7,131 nucleotides of DNA, from assembly GCA_900554095.1 (NCBI GenBank), contig USGC01000090.1:1-7131 (forward strand), written 5' to 3'. Position numbers and translations under genes: made by a program. The notes below the pieces were generated by a model. The model did not search any database. It had not been told where the DNA came from and saw only the letters and a program-made list of their open reading frames with translations. This DNA is from an uncultured bacterium. GTDB taxonomy: Bacteria; Cyanobacteriota; Vampirovibrionia; Gastranaerophilales; Gastranaerophilaceae. Numbering within the stretch: position 1 is the first letter of the stretch; every line of letters starts with the position of its first letter. This document shows positions 1 to 5,258 of the stretch, piece after piece.

Positions 1-51
1 GGGGTGATAGCAAAGCTATCACATGCGCTCGATAAATTGAAAATTAAATAG
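1..51 (+). CDS. Probable 3' end of an upstream protein-coding gene (partial)
   Basis: Frame 1 is open from the window edge to a TAG at 49-51 and reads GVIAKLSHALDKLKIK. This looks like a real amphipathic C-terminal helix with spaced hydrophobic residues and a basic end. Frame 2 stops at once, and frame 3 stops at 33-35. Only 16 codons are visible, so the family cannot be named. The stop lies 7 nt before the tRNA-Val gene, so the two may share a transcript that ends at the terminator at 143-168. A perfect 8-bp hairpin (4-22) falls inside these codons. The call rests on length and composition only. Confidence 0.35.
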   Translation, partial: GVIAKLSHALDKLKIK

Positions 52-58
52 AAATTGA

Positions 59-131
59 GGGCGATTAGCGCAGCTGGTAGCGCACCACATTGACGTTGTG
101 GGGGTCACGTGTTCGAGTCACGTATCGCCCA
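59..131 (+). tRNA. tRNA-Val (anticodon GAC)
   Basis: A complete 73-nt cloverleaf can be folded by eye. The acceptor stem is GGGCGAT (59-65) with ATCGCCC (124-130), the D stem GCGC (68-71) with GCGC (80-83), the anticodon stem CCACA (85-89) with TGTGG (97-101), and the T stem ACGTG (107-111) with CACGT (119-123). All pairs are Watson-Crick. The anticodon loop 90-96 reads TTGACGT, giving GAC at 92-94, which decodes valine GUC/GUU codons. The T loop is TTCGAGT. The discriminator base is A131 and no CCA follows, so the 3' end must be added by CCA-adding enzyme. The base after the anticodon (position 37) is G, whereas A is more usual in valine tRNAs. An intrinsic terminator follows 11 nt downstream. 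Confidence 0.97.
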
Positions 132-142
132 GATTTTAAAGG

Positions 143-168
143 AAAGACCATTTAAGTGGTCTTTTTTT
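143..168 (+). terminator. Intrinsic terminator after tRNA-Val
   Basis: A perfect 8-bp stem, AAAGACCA (143-150) with TGGTCTTT (157-164), encloses a 6-nt loop and runs into T residues up to 168. On the plus strand this is a standard rho-independent terminator for the tRNA transcript. Read from the minus strand the hairpin is the same, but only a short, broken T run follows, so it would be a weak terminator for the minus-strand gene ending at 180. Confidence 0.85.
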
Positions 169-179
169 ATTATTGAATT

Positions 180-1082
180 TTAAAAATTTGGCCTGCTTCT
201 GTAGTAACCTTTAACTTCAGTACCGTCAGAGCGAGTGTAAGAATCTACATATACAACTGCTCCGCCAGTCATTGCTTCCCTTTGTAAATAACCATTAGTG
301 GGCATTGAACCTCCCATTGATTTAATTTGGGCATCAATTTCTTTTTCGTATTTTGCAAATTCGTCAGATGACATTGCTCCAACATCTTCTCTTGTAAATA
401 TACGGTTATTGCCGGTTAATGGGTTTGTATAGCCAAACAAACCGGATTGGTCTTGTTGGGGTTGCACAATACTGTTAAGCTCAATATCCGCTGCAAAACC
501 AAGCGGAACACCATTATTCTGGACGCCTCCAATTCCTCTTGTTGGTGTAAATGGAAGGTTAGTAGTTTCTTGTCTATTTTTTATATAGTTAACAAAATTT
601 TCAAGTAAACCTTTATATTTTCTTTGGTCATTCGGATGAGTTATAAGTTGTCCGTTACGCATTCTATACATAACTTTACCAGCAATAATATCATCTCGTT
701 GTTGTTGAGGGAGATGCATAAATTTATCACCGTATTCTTCTTCAATTTCTCTTGCAATTTCCCGACCTTGACGGTTGTTCCAAGAGTCCATATTCCATTC
801 CCCTTGTGGATTGTTGGGGGTTTGATTTTCATGGTAAATTCCTCCCCATAGGCTACCTTTGTCCCCATATTTAAAATACATATCTGCTCCAATAAATGCA
901 TGTTTAAATGCATCGGCTTCAACATTCCAAAATTCGTGCCCTTGCCTTGGATTGGTTTCAAATCCAAATTTCTTTTGATAGTGCCAAGTTTTGTTTACAA
1001 TTTCATCATTATATTTTTTTTGAGCTTCTTTATCTTTGTAAAATTTATAAGCATTATTAGATTGTTGTAAAAATTTAGACAT
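180..1082 (-). CDS. Hypothetical protein with DUF6973-like core and C-terminal 'YTRSDGT' motif
   Basis: A 300-residue soluble-looking protein with no signal peptide or membrane segment; its function is unknown. The start is well supported: AAGGAG (1091-1096) lies 8 nt before the ATG. The N-terminal third is charged. Residues about 55-110 hold the recognisable core: EADAFKHAF (55-63), then IYHEN (82-86), then MDSWNNRQGR (98-107). This spacing of an acidic/His helix, a His-Glu pair and an Asp-x-x-Asn-Asn-x-x-Gly block resembles what I recall of DUF6973, seen in proteins of unknown function and some toxin-like proteins; this is a memory match, not a search. The middle (about 170-235) is rich in Asn, Gln, Pro and Gly and looks like a flexible linker. 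Residues about 232-270 form a charged helical stretch. The C-terminus (278-299) carries YVDSYTRSDGTEVKGYYRS, similar to a short 'GYTRKDGTxVxxHxR' motif found at the ends of many unrelated proteins. The neighbour is a divergent membrane protein. Confidence 0.8.
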   Translation of the reverse strand: MSKFLQQSNNAYKFYKDKEAQKKYNDEIVNKTWHYQKKFGFETNPRQGHEFWNVEADAFKHAFIGADMYFKYGDKGSLWGGIYHENQTPNNPQGEWNMDSWNNRQGREIAREIEEEYGDKFMHLPQQQRDDIIAGKVMYRMRNGQLITHPNDQRKYKGLLENFVNYIKNRQETTNLPFTPTRGIGGVQNNGVPLGFAADIELNSIVQPQQDQSGLFGYTNPLTGNNRIFTREDVGAMSSDEFAKYEKEIDAQIKSMGGSMPTNGYLQREAMTGGAVVYVDSYTRSDGTEVKGYYRSRPNF

Positions 1083-1129
1083 TTTATATTCTCCTTTTCT
1101 TTTTTGTGTATTTGTAATACTATTGCCGT

Positions 1130-1543
1130 ATGAATATCCTTGAATATAAAAAATATTTTTTTATAAATGTATCTGCCTTATGGAGTCTGTTTGTTTTATA
1201 TTCAATAAGGGTCTATAGTAAAACAGATTATCCTCCTCCGGCGCCAAATGATGCTATAGCAATTGGTGGCGGTGAGTTTTTTATTATGGTTTTGAGTATC
1301 ATGATTTTATTGTGGGTCTTTGCTTTTACTATTTTAGAAATATTGCTAAGAAAGTATGTAATCGAAAAGAAGTTTCCTAATCTCAAATTAAACATAAAAA
1401 TTAAGATACCCAAAATTATAGTTGCTATTTATAATGTAATATTTTCAATAGGATTTATATCGGCAAGCTTTTTGTTTTTTATTGCTGTTCTATTATCAGT
1501 TTTAGCAATGATAATGTGGATTGTTAATAATGTTTTTTCATAA
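1130..1543 (+). CDS. Small multi-pass membrane protein of unknown function
   Basis: A 137-residue very hydrophobic protein. Predicted membrane segments are about 9-27, 49-73 and the long stretch 95-133, which is long enough for two closely packed helices, giving three or four passes. A short loop with a proline run (PPPAPN, 35-40) lies between the first two, and a Lys-rich, Ile-rich loop (71-95) before the third. I recognise no family. The ATG is the only start before an in-frame TAA at 1115-1117, and no Shine-Dalgarno sequence precedes it. A possible extended -10 (TGT AATACT, 1113-1121) would put the transcript start almost at the ATG, so the mRNA could be leaderless. The gene is divergent from the 300-aa gene with 47 bp between starts. 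A partner or immunity role for that protein is possible but rests only on position. The heavy hydrophobicity and clean length make it a likely real gene. Confidence 0.6.
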   Translation: MNILEYKKYFFINVSALWSLFVLYSIRVYSKTDYPPPAPNDAIAIGGGEFFIMVLSIMILLWVFAFTILEILLRKYVIEKKFPNLKLNIKIKIPKIIVAIYNVIFSIGFISASFLFFIAVLLSVLAMIMWIVNNVFS

Positions 1544-1615
1544 AGCCTCGCTTTCTTTTTCCAAGTCAGTAATAAACGGATGCAAAATTTTGCTAGTGTA
1601 AAAATCGTCAAACAA
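1538..1615 (-). CDS. Candidate 25-codon micro-ORF or gene remnant behind a consensus promoter
   Basis: This frame runs from a TTG at 1615 to a TGA at 1538. It includes the protein-like stretch FDDFYTSKILHPF followed by an acidic helix-like tail (ITDLEKESEAL). An in-frame TAA lies upstream near the promoter -10, so no longer version exists. The predicted transcript start from the 1627-1655 promoter is near 1620, leaving only about 5 nt of leader and no Shine-Dalgarno. If translated it would be leaderless or nearly so. The stop overlaps a following ATG (ATGA), which opens a frame of only five codons. The last bases overlap the stop of the convergent membrane protein gene. It may instead be a decayed 5' end of a lost gene, or a non-coding RNA whose sequence happens to be open. 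Confidence 0.25.
   Translation of the reverse strand: MFDDFYTSKILHPFITDLEKESEAL
1542..1562 (+). terminator. Possible weak terminator after the membrane protein gene
   Basis: AAAGC (1542-1546) and GCTTT (1550-1554) can pair around a CTC loop, followed by a T-rich run to about 1560. It begins within the stop codon of the 137-aa gene, which suits a terminator. The stem is only 5 bp with two G-C pairs, so it is weak. Confidence 0.25.
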
Positions 1616-1626
1616 TGAACGATATG

Positions 1627-1655
1627 ATTATACTACGTTTATAGTATTTTGTCAA
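1627..1655 (-). promoter_or_regulatory. Perfect-consensus sigma70 promoter pointing left
   Basis: On the minus strand the -35 is TTGACA (1655-1650), the spacer is exactly 17 nt (1649-1633), and the -10 is TATAAT (1632-1627). All twelve consensus bases match. Transcription would start near 1620 and run left, under the micro-ORF at 1615-1538, antisense to the membrane protein gene, and eventually into the 300-aa gene at 1082. No ordinary gene start sits close behind it. A dyad inside the spacer (1630-1647) suggests repressor control. Confidence 0.75.
1630..1647. repeat. Operator-like inverted repeat inside the promoter
   Basis: ATACTA (1630-1635) and TAGTAT (1642-1647) form a perfect 6-bp dyad with a 6-nt centre. 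It lies in the -35/-10 spacer and overlaps the -10 of the leftward promoter. A dimeric repressor bound there would block polymerase. The half-site AATACTAT recurs at 1116-1123, between the two divergent genes. The operator role is inferred. Confidence 0.45.
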
Positions 1656-1656
1656 A

Positions 1657-1680
1657 TTTAAATACGGTTTTATATTTAAA
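1657..1680. repeat. AT-only inverted repeat just upstream of the -35
   Basis: TTTAAATA (1657-1664) and TATTTAAA (1673-1680) are perfect 8-bp arms around an 8-nt centre. It lies immediately upstream of the TTGACA of the leftward promoter, where an UP element or a second regulator site could sit. All-A/T arms can also arise by chance in such AT-rich DNA. Confidence 0.3.
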
Positions 1681-1717
1681 ATGAAGTTTTAAAAGCGACA
1701 CAAAAGACCATTTATTT

Positions 1718-4633
1718 TTAGAATAAACTAAGTTGATTAGAGTTTTCGATTTCTTGCTGAGGCCTTTCGTATTTTGAATATGCGAGTAAATCATTTTTGA
1801 TTTTTGTCAAAAACGGCGAAATGTCAGTGTCTTTTGAAACTCCAAAGACATTTCTCTTCTTTGCCCGGCTCAGGAATAATTTTTGCTTAGCACGCGTCAT
1901 TCCAACATAAAGCAAACGACGTTCTTCTTCAATTTCTTCAGGTGTCTGAGCCTTGTGCAAGGGCATAATGCCGTTTTCAAGCCCAACTATAAACACGCAG
2001 TTATATTCAAGCCCTTTTGAGGAGTGAAGCGTCATTAATGAAATTCTGTCAGCGCGTTCATCAATTGTATCAGACTCTTTGATTATAGAGACTTCGTGTA
2101 TGAATTCTTTGCGTGTTTCGTGTTTTAGCGCAAGCTTATTTAAATATTTCAAGATGTAATCTTCAATCTCATCCTTAATATCATTTTCGATCTTTCCTAT
2201 TTGTACTGAAACCGGCTCTATATCGTTAAGAGATTTAAGCAGTTTTAAAATCGGCTTTTTGCTGCACAATAAGTCATCCGAAAGCTTAACATAAGGCATA
2301 CCGGAGCGTTGGAGGGCTTCAAGGAGGGGTTTTAATTGAGAAGATGTTCTATATAGGATTGCAAAGTCCGAGAAAGAATAATCTTCGCAATCACCGCTTG
2401 AGCGCTCGCTGTCAATAGAGAAAAAACTATGGCCGCCGATAATTTTTTCTATTGAACTCACAACAAATTCAGCTTCAGCCTTGTCGGTTGGAGCTGTATG
2501 AATTGTAATTTTTTCGTGCGGCCTGTCGTACTGTGAAACAATGTTAAAGGTGTCAATTACTTGATTGGAAGCGTTGACAATGCAGCCGGTTGAACGGTAA
2601 TTGTTTTTAAGGTTTATTATTTGTACGTTTTTGTAATCTGTCTTAAAATTGTTGAAGAATTCAGCACTGCCGCCGCGAAAACCATATATTGCCTGATTTG
2701 GGTCTCCAATAGCGCAAATATTTCCATTATCATCAGCGAGAAATCTTATTAATTTATATTGGTTTTCATCAATATCCTGGTATTCATCAACGGATAAATA
2801 TTTGAAGCGCTGCTTGTATTTTTGAACAATATCGGGGTTTTCAGTGAAAAGTTTTACAGTAAGCGTGATTAAATCGTCAAATTCAAGCATATTATCATAA
2901 ATTTCTTCTTTGTTAAGCGCCTTTTCCTGCTCGCTTATAACCTGAAAATCTTCATCCAATCCGGCAAGGGCGCAGTTTTCTTTTAATATAGATAAGCACA
3001 GAGAGTGAAAAGTATGAATATTAATAAATCCAGCTTTGTGAGGGACTAGGACAGAAAGCCTTTCACGCATTTCTTGGGCGGCGCGCCGTGTGAAAGTTAT
3101 GGCAAGCAAATCTTGTGCCGGAACATTTTTTTCATTAATTAAATAAGCAATCCTTTGTGTAAGAACCGTTGTTTTGCCTGAACCGGGGCCGGCAACTATT
3201 AAAAGTTGATTGTTAGAATTTTCAACCGCAGACTTCTGATACTCATCAAGTCCGTATTTTTTATTTGTTTTTGTGTTATCAATGCTTCTTGGCAGCGTGG
3301 CAGGGGCAGTTTTATTAATGCTTTTCTTTTGCGGCTGTTGCGGCGTGTTTTCAGGAAGGTCTATGTCGAGTTTTAGATTTATAAAATTTTTTTTTACTAA
3401 TTCACTTTCATCAAAAAGTCTTATAACACCGTACTCTCCGTCATAACCGGCATGCTTGATAACTTTTCCGGCTCTTAGCCTTGATATACCTTCACCTAAA
3501 AGCGGCGAGTCTTTTGAAAGAGTATCAACCGGAACATCCTGTAAAATTGAAAGCTCTGAGCCAAATTTATTAATTAATCTTTCGTATTCTATCGTAACAG
3601 ATTTGCTGGAAGGGCCTACGTTCAATATTTCTGAAATTATTTCAGGAAGCGGCACAAGACTGTAAACTTTTCCGGCGGTGTCGGGTTTAAATGTATTGTC
3701 AAAGGCGCGGTCAGCAAGTTCGCAAACTCTGTTTAAAACGCCAATGGTCATTGGTTTACCGCAAACCGGGCATATGCCGTTTAATTTTTTCGTTTCTTCA
3801 GGGGAGAAACAGACATTGCATTTCCTATGTCCGTCTTCGTGATACTTGCCTTCTTCTGGGAAGAATTCCACGGTGCCAACATATCCGTCACCGGATTTTA
3901 AAGCGTTTGCAATGCTGTAATAATCTAAATTTGTATCAAAAACGGTTGCTTCTCTGGCAAGCTTTGAAGGTGAATGCGCGTCAGAGTTTGACACAAGCCT
4001 ATACTTATCTAAGCCGGAGACTTTCCAATTCATTTCAGGATCAGATGATAAGCCTGTTTCCACTGCAAAAATATGTTCGGATAAATCTTCATAACACTCA
4101 TCAATAGAGTTAAACCCTGATTTTGACCCAAGTACAGAAAACCAAGGAGTCCAAATATGAGCGGGTATTATATATGAGCCTTCACCTGATTCAAGAACTG
4201 TTTCAAGAAGGTTTCTGGAATCAAGCCCCAGAATTGGTCTTCCGTCAGAATTAATGTTGCCTATCGCGCCCAATCTTTCACGAAAATTAGAGGCTGTTTG
4301 AATATCAGGTACAAAAACAACATGGTGAACTTTTCTTGTTTTATCGCCTTTTTTATAAATCGTAGAAATTTCGACAGAAAGTATAAATCTTACGGGCGCG
4401 CTGTTTTTGAAAATAACTTTTTCAATCTCCGGTTTTAATCTGTAAGCCCCGTTGCCGTCCGGGATTAGTTTTTCATTAATTTCGTTAAACCAGGCAGGGT
4501 GCGTAAAATCTCCGGTTGAAATAAGACTGAGCCCCTTTTTCTGCGCCCAAACCGCCAATTGCTCAAGGTTACAGTCTTTGCTTGTTGCGCGTGAGTATTT
4601 TGAATGTATATGTAAATCAGCGTAAAAAAACAT
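1718..4633 (-). CDS. EndoQ-like PHP phosphoesterase fused to UvrD/PcrA-type DNA helicase
   Basis: A 971-residue fusion, probably a cytoplasmic DNA-repair enzyme. AAGGAG (4640-4645) lies 6 nt before the ATG. Residues 1-305 are a PHP domain like archaeal/bacterial endonuclease Q (COG1379), with likely metal ligands in DLHIHSKYSRA (6-16), GDFTHP (41-46), E88, HH (103-104), PAHIWTPW (157-164) and SNSDAH (215-220). A Cys4 zinc ribbon follows (C272, C275, C288, C291). EndoQ nicks DNA 5' of deaminated bases, so that specificity is plausible here but not shown. After a Pro/Gln/Lys-rich linker (about 421-458) comes a superfamily 1 helicase: Q motif around Q466, Walker A AGPGSGKTT (481-489), motif Ia TFTRRAA (513-519), motif II DEYQD (616-620), motif III GDPNQAIYGFRG (643-654), motif IV NYRST (678-682), motif V TLHSSKGLEY (868-877), motif VI YVGMTRAK (909-916). 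The stretch between motifs IV and V is about 185 residues, shorter than in E. coli UvrD, suggesting a reduced 2B subdomain. The protein ends in QLSLF, a sliding-clamp motif. All helicase catalytic motifs look intact. The gene is divergent from the TPR gene. Confidence 0.95.
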   Translation of the reverse strand: MFFYADLHIHSKYSRATSKDCNLEQLAVWAQKKGLSLISTGDFTHPAWFNEINEKLIPDGNGAYRLKPEIEKVIFKNSAPVRFILSVEISTIYKKGDKTRKVHHVVFVPDIQTASNFRERLGAIGNINSDGRPILGLDSRNLLETVLESGEGSYIIPAHIWTPWFSVLGSKSGFNSIDECYEDLSEHIFAVETGLSSDPEMNWKVSGLDKYRLVSNSDAHSPSKLAREATVFDTNLDYYSIANALKSGDGYVGTVEFFPEEGKYHEDGHRKCNVCFSPEETKKLNGICPVCGKPMTIGVLNRVCELADRAFDNTFKPDTAGKVYSLVPLPEIISEILNVGPSSKSVTIEYERLINKFGSELSILQDVPVDTLSKDSPLLGEGISRLRAGKVIKHAGYDGEYGVIRLFDESELVKKNFINLKLDIDLPENTPQQPQKKSINKTAPATLPRSIDNTKTNKKYGLDEYQKSAVENSNNQLLIVAGPGSGKTTVLTQRIAYLINEKNVPAQDLLAITFTRRAAQEMRERLSVLVPHKAGFINIHTFHSLCLSILKENCALAGLDEDFQVISEQEKALNKEEIYDNMLEFDDLITLTVKLFTENPDIVQKYKQRFKYLSVDEYQDIDENQYKLIRFLADDNGNICAIGDPNQAIYGFRGGSAEFFNNFKTDYKNVQIINLKNNYRSTGCIVNASNQVIDTFNIVSQYDRPHEKITIHTAPTDKAEAEFVVSSIEKIIGGHSFFSIDSERSSGDCEDYSFSDFAILYRTSSQLKPLLEALQRSGMPYVKLSDDLLCSKKPILKLLKSLNDIEPVSVQIGKIENDIKDEIEDYILKYLNKLALKHETRKEFIHEVSIIKESDTIDERADRISLMTLHSSKGLEYNCVFIVGLENGIMPLHKAQTPEEIEEERRLLYVGMTRAKQKLFLSRAKKRNVFGVSKDTDISPFLTKIKNDLLAYSKYERPQQEIENSNQLSLF

Positions 4634-4656
4634 ATTTTGCTCCTTCGTTTGAATTT

Positions 4657-4685
4657 ATTTTAACAAAAATTAGAGCATTTAACAA
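4657..4685 (-). promoter_or_regulatory. Probable promoter of the EndoQ-UvrD gene
   Basis: On the minus strand an extended -10, TGT followed by TAAAAT (4665-4657), lies 17 nt after a -35-like TTGTTA (4685-4680; four of six consensus bases). The start would be near 4650, giving a leader of about 17 nt that just contains the AAGGAG. No operator or SOS-like box is evident. Confidence 0.5.
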
Positions 4686-4707
4686 TGCCTAAAAATTTTT
4701 TGTACGA

Positions 4708-4713
4708 TATAAT
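4708..4713 (+). promoter_or_regulatory. Possible -10 element of the TPR gene
   Basis: A perfect TATAAT sits 28 nt before the ATG at 4742, a suitable distance for a short leader. No good -35 is found at 16-18 nt; the nearest match, TTAACA (4679-4684), is 23 nt upstream, which is too far. The promoter may therefore be weak or need an activator. Confidence 0.4.
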
Positions 4714-4741
4714 AAATTTAAGATAATAAAAAGAGGTTAAA

Positions 4742-5221
4742 ATGAGCGATTACAAGTATTACATTGATAACGGAATATACGATATACAAAGGGGACTTTA
4801 TGAGAGTGCAATTACAAATATAAATAAATCATTGGAGCTTAAAAAAGACTGGGAAATTCCATATTTTTATAGAGGAGTGGCAAACCAGGCGTTAGAAAAT
4901 TATGACGAAGCAATGCTTGATTATACCAAGGCTTTGCAGTTAAACGACAAAATGACTGATGCATATTACAATCGTGCAAGAATTATTCTAACACGCAAGG
5001 ATATAGAAAATCCTGATATTTCAAAAGCCGTAAAAGATTTAGAACATGCGCTTGAACTTGATGACAAGTTTGTGGATGCGCTTTACGCGATGGCTGCTGC
5101 GCAGAAAAAGCTTGAAAACTACCATAGTGCACTTGAATATTTAGAAAAGCTTTTGCAAATCGAACCGGAGGCTGTACATGCAAAAGCTTTGAAAAAACTC
5201 ATCTTGCAGAAGTATATCTAA
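4742..5221 (+). CDS. Small tetratricopeptide repeat (TPR) protein
   Basis: A 159-residue soluble protein made almost entirely of TPR helices, a protein-protein interaction scaffold. Four repeats can be laid out: about 4-37, 38-71, 72-109 and 110-143. They show the usual pattern: YFYRGVANQALENYDEAMLDYTKAL in repeat 2 has the small residues and the Tyr/Ala pairs at the expected helix-packing positions. Repeat 3 carries an insertion of about five residues (around DIENPD, 87-92). A short basic capping helix ends the protein. There is no signal peptide or membrane segment, so it is probably cytoplasmic. AAGAGG (4731-4736) lies 5 nt before the ATG. It is divergent from the helicase fusion and convergent with gcvPA. 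TPR folds say little about the partner, so no pathway is assigned. Confidence 0.9.
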   Translation: MSDYKYYIDNGIYDIQRGLYESAITNINKSLELKKDWEIPYFYRGVANQALENYDEAMLDYTKALQLNDKMTDAYYNRARIILTRKDIENPDISKAVKDLEHALELDDKFVDALYAMAAAQKKLENYHSALEYLEKLLQIEPEAVHAKALKKLILQKYI

Positions 5222-5258
5222 AACCGTTAAGTCATCCCAGGCGTAGCCCCGGAAGCTT
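5222..5258. other. Short intergenic gap between convergent genes; possible weak hairpin
   Basis: The 37-bp gap between the TPR gene and gcvPA is more GC-rich than its surroundings. CCAGGCGTAGCCCCGG (5237-5252) can fold as a bulged hairpin (CC/GG outside, GGC/GCC inside), followed on the plus strand by only four Ts (5257-5260). This is at best a weak terminator for the TPR gene, and nothing serves gcvPA. GTCATCCCAGGCGTAGCC also resembles dispersed intergenic repeats known from several bacteria, which only a genome search could confirm. Confidence 0.3.

Noticed and set aside
4..22. Perfect hairpin GTGATAGC-AAA-GCTATCAC as a terminator or REP-like element
   Set aside because: No T run follows, and it lies inside what looks like the end of a coding frame; one copy is not enough to call a repeat.
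641..967. 108-codon minus-strand frame inside the 300-aa gene
   Set aside because: It overlaps the 300-aa gene in another frame on the same strand. That gene has a clear ribosome site and conserved motifs, so this is a shadow.
1582..1593. GCAAAATTTTGC palindrome as a regulatory site
   Set aside because: A 12-bp palindrome without a loop and mostly A/T is expected by chance here, and it lies downstream of the promoter with no partner copy.
1429..1611. 60-codon minus-strand frame starting with TTG behind the consensus promoter
   Set aside because: It lies mostly antisense to the hydrophobic membrane protein, lacks a ribosome site, and its composition looks like a shadow of the opposite strand. 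The shorter frame at 1538-1615 is more protein-like.
1700..1717. Terminator for the EndoQ-UvrD gene from the TGGTCTTTT on the minus strand
   Set aside because: Only the right arm and T run of the tRNA terminator sequence are present; no complementary left arm lies nearby.
3691..4107. 138-codon plus-strand frame within the helicase fusion
   Set aside because: It is antisense to the conserved PHP and zinc-ribbon coding region and has no family signature.
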